A stretch of DNA of 64,000 nucleotides from Aphelidium insulamus (Eukaryota; Aphelidiomycota; Aphelidea; Aphelidiaceae). Position 1 is the stretch's first letter, and each line of letters opens with the position of its first letter. The notes beneath the pieces were generated by a model. The model was not told the origin of the DNA. It searched no databases and was given only the letters and a program-made list of their open reading frames with translations. The DNA is taken from positions 199,501 through 263,500 of the forward strand of contig JAZDSV010000003.1 in NCBI GenBank assembly GCA_036784855.1, written 5' to 3'. Positions 54,583 to 64,000 of the stretch are shown one piece after another. The position numbers and the translations under genes were made by a program.

Positions 54583-55764
54583 ATGATTTCTCTGGCGCTG
54601 ATTTTCGCGTTCTCGCTGGAATGCTACGCTGCCGGATATGGTCTGAGTGACGGAATCAACAGCCAATTCCTGATTGATCCCGACGGCACGACAGTGTGGA
54701 CTCCACGCGTCCAGAATCCACGCGATTTCTTTCTTGCAGCAGATGCAGTAGATCGTCGAATTCCCTTATCGTCTGCTAGCTTTGTCGTTCGATCCGGCGA
54801 GCCAGAGGATAATGAGTTTGCGTTGCTAGTATTATCTCATCTGCGTCGCATGGCATTCTCACAAGGCGACAACGAAAAGGTCATCCGACTGACCAATATT
54901 GCCCGGCACCAAATCAAGACAATCGAAGACTGGAACATATTTTTTGTGCCGAAAGGAATCAATCCGAGCACAGCGGTGCATAGCCCGGCATTTTACGCTA
55001 CTCAGTTGCTGCAGCAATACGAGCTTGGAACATTCATGATGATGTGGTATCAAGGCGATGTATCGCGACTGGAGCTCGCTAAAATTGCAGCCAAGTTCGT
55101 GGCTGCAAACTATGATGATCAGAAGCGTTATTGCTACACAATCGTTAACTTTTTTCAACACTTGGCTAGTCAAAGCAAAGAGTTGATGAAGATGATCACC
55201 ACGACGTTCTTGACGATTATTAATGATGCCGGATGTTGGATGTTTTATAAGCAATGGCTGGAGCTACCAAACGGCTTAAATGCTATAGTACACTATGCTT
55301 ACTACTTGTACCAACCCGAAATATTGGTTAAAGTTATGGACTGGATTGCCAAGTCCGGTCACCGAATTGACGACATATGCAGCGACATCGCTAACAAAAA
55401 GTCCATTTACAAGGAAAATCTGTCAGCGTTTGCACTGGTATGCGATATTCCGCTTAGCTTATTGGGAATGGAAGAATTTAGCTTTTTACCAATTAAAGGC
55501 GTTGCACGATATGTGGAAAAGACCGCTGGACCTGATATCTGTCCTTATTTGCTTTGGAGTTCTCCAATGCTTAAATATAAATTTAAGGATGCATTGAAGT
55601 CAAAGTACAAGGACGACACCGAACGATTGAAGCAGCACAACCAGCTCCGGGTTGTGGTATCGGCCATGCGCAATTGCTTTGAGTATGGTAAATCTCAAGA
55701 TACGGCCGCGATGACTTTTTGGTCCAAGTACTGGTCAACGTTACACGACTTACCGCAAAGATAG
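54583..55764 (+). CDS. Secreted helical-repeat family protein, intact copy
   Basis: Single exon, 393 residues, start MISLALIFAFSLECYAAG with a clear signal peptide (cleavage near residue 17). The mature protein is predominantly alpha-helical, with no catalytic motif I recognise. Conserved against its relatives: NEFALLVLSHLRRMAF (residues 77-92), LGTFMMMWYQGDVSRLEL (about 150), INDAGCWMFYKQW (about 213), GHRIDDICSDIA and SAFALVCDIPLSLLGMEEFS (about 285). About 35-residue spacing between helical pairs suggests an alpha-solenoid, comparable to HEAT or TPR folds, but not provable here. It has no membrane segment or retention signal. Family members at 52995 (broken) and 57879 indicate local duplication; outside the window I cannot judge the family. 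A CCAATCAG box precedes it. A role in interaction with another cell is inference only. Confidence 0.8.
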   Translation: MISLALIFAFSLECYAAGYGLSDGINSQFLIDPDGTTVWTPRVQNPRDFFLAADAVDRRIPLSSASFVVRSGEPEDNEFALLVLSHLRRMAFSQGDNEKVIRLTNIARHQIKTIEDWNIFFVPKGINPSTAVHSPAFYATQLLQQYELGTFMMMWYQGDVSRLELAKIAAKFVAANYDDQKRYCYTIVNFFQHLASQSKELMKMITTTFLTIINDAGCWMFYKQWLELPNGLNAIVHYAYYLYQPEILVKVMDWIAKSGHRIDDICSDIANKKSIYKENLSAFALVCDIPLSLLGMEEFSFLPIKGVARYVEKTAGPDICPYLLWSSPMLKYKFKDALKSKYKDDTERLKQHNQLRVVVSAMRNCFEYGKSQDTAAMTFWSKYWSTLHDLPQR

Positions 55765-55889
55765 CTGTTGTTACAGTTACGACAGCGATATAATCTCACC
55801 ATCTTATAAATTATGCAATGCAAGGTCACATTTATATACTTGCACAGGACAGTACAATTATTTAACGACAGCGGAACAGCAAATCAGAG

Positions 55890-57760
55890 ATGAGTTTAGC
55901 AGACGAACTGCTGGCGGGTGCGTTCGTCGCGTCTTACTGCATAGACATGTAGTAAAAGAGCGTTCCGTGCAGACCTCGAGGAGGCGTTCACTCCGGACGA
56001 CGACGGCTACGAAGGAACAGGTGGCGCGGCGCTCTCTGCCAAACGCCCTCATGATGCCGGCGACGATGACGACATGGTAGACGGCGACAACGACGACGAG
56101 ACGCCCGGTACTGATGCCATGCTGTTGGCCAATTCTGCCGAGACTGCTGCCGCGGCTGCAGTTGACCGCGCTAATGCACTGCTGCTCGCCACGCGAGACC
56201 TGAAGCAGATTGCACGGCTATGGAGCTCGGGTGAGCTGGATCGCGTTCTGGAGGCATGTGTGCGATAGAATTGCCTATGTAAATGCTACTGACACGGCTT
56301 TGTATGCGTACAGAGCGTGAAGCTGTACGCGGGCAAGGATCCGCACGTGGAATTTGCGGCAGGCAGTGTGGTGGAGGAGCACCCAGAGTACGATGTAATC
56401 TTCCGCGCCAACAACCTCGTGGTGGAAATTGAGAACGAGATGATGCTGGTGCACAAGGTACTATGCTCCGCTTTATACATTATATGCGTATAAAACTAAA
56501 GTCTCTAACGTAAACCTAGTTTATCCGCGATGTGTACTCGAAGCGCTTCCCAGAGCTGGAGTCTCTAGTTCTGAACCCGATCGACTATGCGCGCACCGTG
56601 CTCATAATCGGCAATGAGTTGAAAGCCATGAGCCGGCTGGACGAACAGTTGCGCACCGTGCTACAGGGCGCCACCGTCATGGTGGTCACTGTCACGGCGA
56701 CAACGACGCGCGGAGTCCCGCTCACACCGGCCGAGCTTGCCACCGTCACCGAAGGCTGCCACGTGGCGATCCAAATGGACCAGGCGCGGCGCACCATCAT
56801 CGACTATGTGCAGTCACGGATGAGCATTATTGCACCGAACGTGACGGCCATTGTCGGCAGCACAGCCGCGGCCCAGCTGATGGGCGCCGCTGGGGGCATT
56901 GCCGCGCTGAGCAAGGTCCCAGCGTGCAACATCCCCGTGCTGGGCGCCAACAAGAAGGCACTGGCCGGATTCTCCGCCAACAACCTGGCCAACATGCACG
57001 CCGGCTACCTGTACCAGTCGCAGCTCATCCAGTCCACACCGGCGGATTTCCGTAAAAAGGCCGTGCGCATCACCGCGGCCAAGGCTGTGCTGGCTGCTCG
57101 CGTTGACGCTGCCAGAGAAGCGGTGGATGGCGCGATCGGGCGCAAGTTCCGACAGGACATTGACCACAAGATTGAAAAGTGTCAGGAGCCGCCGCCCACC
57201 AGGGACGTGAAGGCGCTGCCTGTGCCTGACGAGAAGCGGCAGAAGAAGCGTGGCGGTCGCAGGTGCGCACGGTGATGATCATCTATATAATAGTCTGACT
57301 AGCCAGGTTCCGCAAGATGAAGGAAATGTATGGCGCGACCGAGTTGCAGAAGCTGCAGAACCGCATAGCATTCGGACAAGCAGAAGAGGAGGTAATCAAC
57401 TTTGACGAGACCGAAGGTCTGGGAATGGTTGGCGCGCACGTGGCCAACGGCAAAGTGCGCGGCATGACTGCCAACGTCCACACAAAACGTACGAAACATT
57501 TGCAGTATCATTGAAATAATAATAACTATTGGTATGCAGCAAAGGGTAACAAACTGTTGGCGCAGCACCAGAAAAAGAACGCAGCTGGACAAGCAGCTTC
57601 ACAGCAGTCTGGTTTGTCGTCGTCGCTGGTATTCACGCCCGTGCAGGGGCTGGAATTTGTGGATCCGCAAGCACAGCAGCAGAAGCTGAAGGCGATCAAC
57701 GATAGGTGGTTCAGTGCCAACGCCAAGTTTGTAAATGTCAAAAAGTCGTCGGAGCAATAA
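55890..57760 (+). CDS. PRPF31: U4/U6 snRNP protein PRPF31 (Prp31)
   Basis: Spliceosomal protein that binds the 15.5K-U4 snRNA complex and bridges U4/U6 with U5. Exon 1 is only 28 nt (ATG at 55890, MSLADELLA), joined across an intron to [15 protein letters not shown]. An acidic segment follows. The NOP domain region is [108 protein letters not shown] and [20 protein letters not shown]. The Prp31 C-terminal part has [19 protein letters not shown] and [19 protein letters not shown]. About six introns, fitting the intron-rich genome. It lies between two members of the secreted family but is unrelated to them. Confidence 0.95.
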
Positions 57761-57878
57761 TAATAATAATTTCCGAGTATCTGTAAACGTCACTGAGTTT
57801 ATCGCGTGATTGCCCCACACGATAATACCCCGGGCGCCCCATTTAATTTTCTCCTCTTTTCACTCCACGAGAAAAATC

Positions 57879-59200
57879 ATGCGCGTACAGAATGCAGCTG
57901 CGTGCGCGATAGTATTGTACGCTGTGCCGTGCATGGCCGAGAGTCGCGACCCAGCCGAATATTTTCAACACTGTGTATCCGAGTCTCTGGGACTATTTCG
58001 ATGGAGTGGCACATTTCCGATTGCATTCACGCCGCGAGTGACTGCTAATGCGGATCTTGACAAAGATATTGTAGACACTTCCGCGGACTGCATTTGGTTC
58101 TTTGCTCATGAATTTTTGCCCCGCTGGCAACCACATGGGCAGAATTTGATCAGCATTGAAGCAAAGTCGCCGCAAGATTTGTCACTGGCAACAAATATAC
58201 TGTCGATGCTCGCACAAGATGCTGAGCGCAATCACCGCCCGGACTTGCAGGCGTATTTCATTACTGCACTCGAACATACAATGTCCCACTTGTATGGCCG
58301 CGGGGGTTCTATGCTGAATGCTGATTATGCGGAGATTGTGCGGACACTAGTGGATGATGAGGAAAGATTGCGCAAGGTAGATTTTCACATTAAAGATACA
58401 GATATATGTATATTTTCTATCTGACGACGATGTAGTGGCAACTCAAGGTATTGAATGATGCGCTCGAGGAGAATAACATGGCTGTAGTGAGGAAGGCATG
58501 GATGACGAGGCTGATAACACCAAAACAATTTATTGACCGCATCGTATTAGCCGTAGAATCTGGCCCCTTGACGAATGAGAATGCCGTGCACCGAATCTTG
58601 GTGGACCTGTCTCGAACCGATAAATCTCTTCTCGCTGAAGTTATGAAGAATGAAAAGTTTCGCAGTCGCCTGTGGAGGTTTTACAATTGCTGGCTCGTAC
58701 ATAGTGGTAATATCAAATCATTGATTGAGTTCGCCTTGCAATATGGAAGCCGTGAGCAAATGCTGTCCATTTTTAATTGGCTCAACCAGAAACATCGCGA
58801 AGAAATTCCTGGAGTGTGTGAAGATTTCCAGAGAAATGCTGCTACGTTGCATGCCTTGCATTATGTCTCATTCGCAATAATTTGCGACATTTCCCTGCAA
58901 GATATTGGCATAGACATATTTCCTTTGGCGTCCTTTTCGGTGATTAACAAGTATCTTAACGACGACGACATATGCGAGTACTTGCTGCATGGAAACTGGT
59001 TGAAGAAAAAGTTTGAAACTAGCAGCCTCTTCTTCAGCACTGCGCTTACCGAGATGAACAAGGCGGATATTGCATCCAAAATGGTGATGTGTATTGAAGG
59101 CTCCATCCCGCAACGTCACCGTGCTGATTTGCAATATTGGCAGCAACAGGTTCAATTGGCAAAGAAGGGATTGCTTCATTCAACAACACATCGTGGCTAG
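57879..59200 (+). CDS. Secreted helical-repeat family protein, diverged copy
   Basis: Two exons (57879-58376, 58436-59200; intron 59 nt, phase 0) give 420 residues. A signal peptide (VQNAAACAIVLYAVPCMA) starts the protein. Relationship to the 54583 protein shows in LATNILSMLAQDAERNHRPD against LLVLSHLRRMAFSQGDNEK, and in HYVSFAIICDISLQDIGIDI against LSAFALVCDIPLSLLGMEEF, followed in both by a VINKYL/VARYVE helix and ICEYLL/ICPYLL. Identity is low, so this is an older duplicate. The mature chain is all-helical with no enzyme motif. The presence of an intron differs from the single-exon relative, so intron gain or loss has occurred. No CCAATCAG box was found before it. Confidence 0.75.
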
Positions 59201-59240
59201 CGAGACACACGCATATACGCACACAGTGACACACACGCAT

Positions 59241-59248
<8 letters not shown>

Positions 59249-59288
<40 letters not shown>
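59249..59288. repeat. (CA)n microsatellite
   Basis: About 20 CA units between the secreted family gene and the NUDT5-like gene. Confidence 0.9.
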
Positions 59289-59293
<5 letters not shown>

Positions 59294-59346
59294 GTTAATA
59301 AAGCCCCGTGCACTCTGTTAATATTAATATTTAAATACCACCGGCA

Positions 59347-60249
59347 ATGCGACCGCTGCAACTTCCCACGCAGCCACCGACACACCGGACCGTTGCACGC
59401 GGCAAGTGGTTGGCATACAGGACGGCCCGGTTCGTGGATCCCGTCCACGGCCGCTCCCATGAGTGGGAGTATGTGCATCGCGTGCACGGCGACACTGTCC
59501 GTGACCGGGAAGGTGGCGACGACGACGGCGACGACAGTCACACTACTGCAACAGCTGCTATGGAATCAGACACGGCTCAGCCAGACGCCGTGGAAATAGT
59601 GGCATTGCTGGACCGCAGGCGAACCGCCGATGATATGAGCACAAGCGCTGTTAATGGCATGGAACGCTGCATTGTTCTGGTGATACAGTACCGACCAGCA
59701 GTGGGCCGCTACTGCGTAGAACTGCCGGCCGGTCTCATCGACCGCGGCGAGACTGTGCTGGAGGCGGCCAGGCGCGAGCTGCGTGAAGAGACGGGCTACT
59801 CTCTGACGCGAGTACACACCACCACGCCCGAGATCTACTTTGAGCCGGGTCTGAGCGATAGTAGCATGCGACTGGTGGTTGGCGAGGTTGGCCAATTTTT
59901 ATTTCTGTATTGCTGGAATGTTCGCCGCTTGAACCTTTTGAACAGGTGGCCGATATTGATGCAGAAGGTGAAGTCGGCACGGCGAAATTGGAGCCAGACG
60001 AGTGGAGCTTGCAGACCATCGTGTTGCCATTGCAAGGGCTGTGCACCGCGCTCAAAGGTACATTCACCTACATACTAATATAATTTGCAATGACTCTGTA
60101 ACATCAATTGAGCAGATATGCAGCGTGAATTGGACGTCTCGATCGATGCAAATTTGTTCAGCTTTGCCTTCGGCATGCAAATGCAACAGTCTGCAGCTTT
60201 ACTGCTGTGGCGTCGGTCCTTGATTAGACTGTTGCACTTCTGGTCGTGA
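59347..60249 (+). CDS. NUDT5: ADP-sugar pyrophosphatase of the NUDT5 type
   Basis: Nudix hydrolase that splits ADP-ribose and related ADP-sugars. Start MRPLQLPTQP, then TARFVDPVHGRSHEWEYVHR, the NUDT5-type opening. VEIVALLDRRR and CIVLVIQYRPAVGRYCVELPAG are followed by the Nudix box GLIDRGETVLEAARRELREETGY, with REExxEE-type acidic residues intact (box given in two parts: GLIDRGETVLEAARR and ELREETGY). YFEPGLSDSSMRLVVGE follows. Exon 2 after an intron near 59890-59945 encodes VADIDAEGEVGTAKLEPDEW, and exon 3, ELDVSIDANLFSFAFGMQMQ, is the usual C-terminal helix. An Asp/Gly/Thr-rich insert of about 30 residues is not conserved. Confidence 0.85.
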
Positions 60250-60458
60250 CTTGTGTTGTGCATAATTAGGGAACTGCGTCGACTCATAGCTGTACATAGG
60301 CGTGTATGTTTGCATCTTCAGAGCGGGAGCATCTATAGATGCATATCTGTGCATAGTGCAAATCTCTGGCGGCTTATTGAACATACAATAATGCAGAAAA
60401 AAAAAGAAAAATAATAATGCAGAGGCGAGAGTAGCAGTCAAATACCTGATCCAACAAA

Positions 60459-63400
60459 ATGTCGGAGGCGGACGACGACAACAGGCCGATCCCGTTCTTT
60501 GGGAGCGGTGACCCGTCCAGCGACCCCTTTGCCGCCTTCACTGCGACTGGTAGTTCCTCGGCCCCGGGTGTGCACGTGAATGCCGCTCTCCCGCCTGCAG
60601 ATGCACCAGTCTACACCTCCAACGACGGGCTCTTTGGTGATGGGGCTGACACGGCAAGCTCTCCGTCAGAGCCATTTGCCTTCTCCATGAATGCCAGTTC
60701 TTTGCACGCTCTGGATGCGTCTGGTGGTGGTGGTATTGCTGCAAGTAGTAGTGGCGGGGCTCAAACTACAAATGATGGCTCCCAAGGCGCCGATACGGAA
60801 ACGCCCATTCCATTTGGTGCGTCGACTTCGTGGAGCGACAACTACTCGGCCCCGGTTTTCGATAACTACACCGGGACTGCTGCAGCAGACCCAGCACAAG
60901 GCTACGATTTTTATGGAAGCCAGCCGCATGACAATGTCGCGGTGTCTACGGCGACCTACGAGACTGGGGACGGCACCGGTGCCTTTGCATATTCCACAGA
61001 GGCCTACGGTGATTACGCCGCCACTAGCACCCAGCAGCAAGCACCGGGCGGAGATGCAACTAATGCAATTCAGCAGCAAGCTGAATATGATCCAAATAGC
61101 TGGGCACAGCAGCAGAATGGCGACTCGGCGCAGTCATACAGCTGGGATCCGCAAGCCACCCCGTATGATCAGTATTCACAGCAGCAGCATCAACAGCCTG
61201 GATACGAGATCGGTAGCTTTGGCGGAGATGCTGCGTATGAAGCGCATAACACATCACAGCAGTATTCCGGCGCATCGATGGACGATTCTGCGCTCTATGG
61301 CACAGTGGCCTCAGCAGAAGATTTGAACCAGGACACATCATCGACCCAAGTACAGCAGCATTGGCCTGGAACTGATGTCGCCACCGACGCTGCATTTCCT
61401 TCCATGGGACCCGAGTCTACAATGAATTTAGCTGCAGATACGGGAAATGATTTGTATGCTTCATCTCCGATGGCGGTCGATGCTCCACAGTCAACATCCA
61501 GTGATGCTGCAAATAATGTGCCTGGCAAGTGTAATTGATATAACTATCTTATATAACATATTAAGGTGGTGAAAATGCGTTGGATGCTGTAAACGACTTT
61601 CCGCTGGGCGATGACGCCGTGACAGAGGTGGATCTGCATGGCAACACTAGTGATGTCGAAACAGTGCCGAAAATTGCTCCAGCCGGGACTTCGTTGAGTG
61701 CGCATGACGACGAACTGGATGATCTGGTGCGCGATTCCACATCTGCGCCGCCGTCGGTGCAACAATCCAGCGTCACAGTCGACAATAGCGGCGACATGAG
61801 CCGCAGTAACGTGTCAACCAACGGGCAATATGGTAGCTACTTCTCTGCGTCTAACGAGGGCTACACTTCACAGTCGTTCGCCACACTGAATCCTCTAACT
61901 CAACATTACGCTGCATCGTATTCAAGTGTCGCTTCGGCGCCCACCACCACTGCTGTGAAATCTGGTACAAATTCGCTCCAACCGCCACAATCCGAACGAC
62001 TCGATAAAGCCTATTCGCTTGATAGTCGCACTGAAGGCAACAATAATGCTGCGCGCGCCAACTGGGCGACTGCAAGTAGCGATGCTCCGACGACATATGA
62101 CAGCTTCAATTCGGCGCAGACTACAAGCGGTGTAGTGTCTCCACCGCCTAGAAGCAATGTGCAGTCGCCTTCCAGCTGGTACGGGGGCACAGATGGCGGC
62201 GGTGTTCAAGCCACTTCGCATAGCCACTCTTCGGTTGGGTATATGGGCGGCGGAAATTACAACACTTACTCTCATCCACGTTACTCGGCTTCTGCGTCTG
62301 CACGCGGTCACTACTACAGTGAAGACGATCGCGCCAGTGTTAGCAGTTACCGATCCAGTGTGGCGGGGAAAGAGATGCGTCCGTGCGGCAGCTGCCAGCG
62401 CATGAATGATATGGATGCGAATTTTTGTTGCAAGTGCGGCTCGAAACTGGTGCCCGTATCATCGGAGGCCGTTGCGATTCCGGCTGGCGGCCAGGAAATG
62501 TATGAAGGCTCGCCGCAGTCGGCCTTGTCAGTGGCCAGCCGTGATGGTGGCATGTCGGTGCAATCAGTGCCATTGAGTAGACATGCAGTTCGCGACTCGG
62601 CCTCGCACAATCGATTTTCATCCCGATCCTACGACGCCCCATCACCATATCCCGAAACCGGTACGCCCAGCTACCTGGACCTTGCAGGCGGAAACCGTGG
62701 CCTGGCACCAGCAGAGTCGCCACAGCCCACTTTTGTTGATCCGCTGAAGCGGACCGGCTGTCCGCTGGCCTGCTTTGGTTTTGGAGGTATAATCACCACG
62801 ATATCTTAATTTGCTAACTATGATTTACCTGTACTCAGGCACTTTGTTCGTGATGCATACGAGAAAGCATAGCCGCTTTGTGAAGAAGAATGGTGTGATG
62901 CAGACGGTGGAGAAGCATTACCAAGGTTTTATGCACATACATTCGGTGAAGAAAATGCTGGTGAAGGCGCTGCCAGCATATGCAAATATAGTAATTTCTT
63001 CGGCGAAACCGTTCGAGAAGATAAAAAAGAAGGAAGTGCTGAAGTGGTTGGACGACTTATTGCGCGAGGCTTCCAGTCATGCTGGGCCAGATGCTGCACT
63101 CATTGTAAAGTTTCTGCACAAGTTTGCCGAAACGGACGGGAAGCTGTTCAAAAGGTAGAGTGTTTTGGTTACTTGTAATGTGCTTGCTCAAATTAACTCT
63201 TGCAAAGTCCTTCGTGGGAGCAAGAAGCGTTCAAGCAGCTAATAACATTTGATACAACGACCGCCATACGGACTAGTAACAGCGTTAAAATGGATGAGCA
63301 AGTCACGTCGCCACCGCCGACCGGCACAGTAGAATTGCTACGATCGCTGTTAATCCGCGGAAGTGCTGCTGAAGCTGCTCGTGCAGCCGCCGATGTTGGG

Positions 63401-64000
63401 TTGTGGGCCCATGCGTTGCTTATTGCCAATTATGTGGACAAGGAATTGTACGCCGAAATCATCGGACGCTTCAGCGCCGCTCACTTCCATTGTGGAGACC
63501 CGCTGCGTACCCTGTACACTCTGCTTGGTAATAGCGGCACTGGCGCTTTTCCAACTCTGTTTGTGAGTGCCGACTCCGCGGATACGGATCCGAATTTTTG
63601 TGTTGATAACTGGCGCGAAAATCTTGCCATAATTCTGGCAAACCGCACTGCAAACGATGCATTCGGAATCATGCAACTGGGCGATGTTCTTGTGCAGAGC
63701 GATCGGTTACAAAGTGGCCATTTTTGGTATGCTTCTAAATTATTGTTCACCAAACTAGGTGTTTACTTATAGTTACCTCCTGGCTGGTGTCGCATTGGAT
63801 GGTGTTGATGCTGCCGCGACCTCTACTGGCATATCTAAAATAGTGCTGCTCTCTGCATCACATGCCCTGCGGCCGTACACCTTTTGGCGCGATGTTCTCG
63901 CTTTCCGGCTGACCGAATGCTACGAGCATTTGCAGCGCGGCCAAAACAGCCAGTTTATGTTGCCGCACTTGCAGTCGTACAAGCTGCTGCACGCTATCCG
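60459..64000 (+). CDS. SEC16: SEC16 homolog, COPII scaffold, cut by the right edge
   Basis: Peripheral ER exit-site protein that organises COPII assembly. Exons 60459-61524, 61566-62786, 62839-63154, 63208-63726 and 63773 onward keep frame at every junction. The first intron uses a GC donor (G|GCAAGT). The N-terminal 750 residues are disordered, rich in Ser/Thr/Gln/Tyr/Gly. A zinc-ribbon follows, CGSCQRMNDMDANFCCKCG (about residue 625). The SEC16 central conserved domain starts DPLKRTGCPLACFGFGG and continues into TLFVMHTRKHSRFV and KHYQGFMHIHSVKK. The C-terminal ACE1-like helical part is LLRSLLIRGSAAEAARAAAD, VGLWAHALLIANYVDKELYA and GVALDGVDAA, running to the window end. The gene is incomplete. 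Confidence 0.92.

Overview
The window is nuclear DNA of a compact, intron-rich eukaryotic microbe. About thirty genes lie on both strands. Spliceosomal introns are very short (mostly about 40-60 nt, GT-AG, at least one GC-AG) and intergenic gaps are often below 200 bp. The core gene set (CCT7, ELP3, KAE1, MUS81, a CHK2-type FHA kinase, SAGA SPT8, TFIIH p34, mevalonate diphosphate decarboxylase, FIBP, SEC16) fits an opisthokont or a nearby lineage. Single-exon genes for secreted proteins, including a secreted protein kinase, hint at a parasitic or host-associated life style. Both the lineage and the life style are inferences; no rRNA or mitochondrial marker is present.

Layout. 1-3113: 5' part of a giant helical-repeat protein gene, cut by the window edge. 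3261-6992: CCT7 and a BSD-domain protein. 7084-7920: orphan secreted protein. 8406-13082: ELP3 and MUS81. 13162-18413: PIAS/Siz SUMO ligase, CHK2-like kinase and KAE1/OSGEP. 19148-19828: methyltransferase. 20641-21692: degenerate Mutator-like element with 51-bp inverted repeats. 21749-30215: DHX37, SPT8, a small membrane protein, an Mpo1/DUF962 protein and MVD. 30289-31766: broken F-box/ankyrin gene. 32606-38632: PGK, HYOU1 (ends in HDEL) and TFIIH p34. 38705-39886: secreted kinase. 40294-47621: FIBP, delta-COP, a 119-aa orphan, ubiquitin-L40, a CAMKK-like kinase and a 63-aa membrane protein. 47622-48651: repeat-rich gap. 48652-49389: second member of the orphan secreted family. 49444-52497: CSL4, TOM40 and an FCP1/NIF-type phosphatase. 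52995-59200: three-member secreted helical family (one broken copy) interrupted by PRPF31. 59347-64000: NUDT5-like hydrolase and SEC16, cut by the right edge.

The housekeeping genes cover chaperoning, tRNA modification, DNA repair and checkpoint, SUMO, ribosome biogenesis, transcription, secretion (COPI, SEC16, ER HSP70) and isoprenoid synthesis. Among them sit intronless or nearly intronless fast-evolving genes with signal peptides: two HFGMC-motif proteins, the 390-420 residue helical family and the secreted kinase. Several of these, and the ubiquitin and methyltransferase genes, carry an exact CCAATCAG (NF-Y/HAP) box, in three cases 68-71 bp before the ATG. These secreted families are the best candidates for undescribed biology here.
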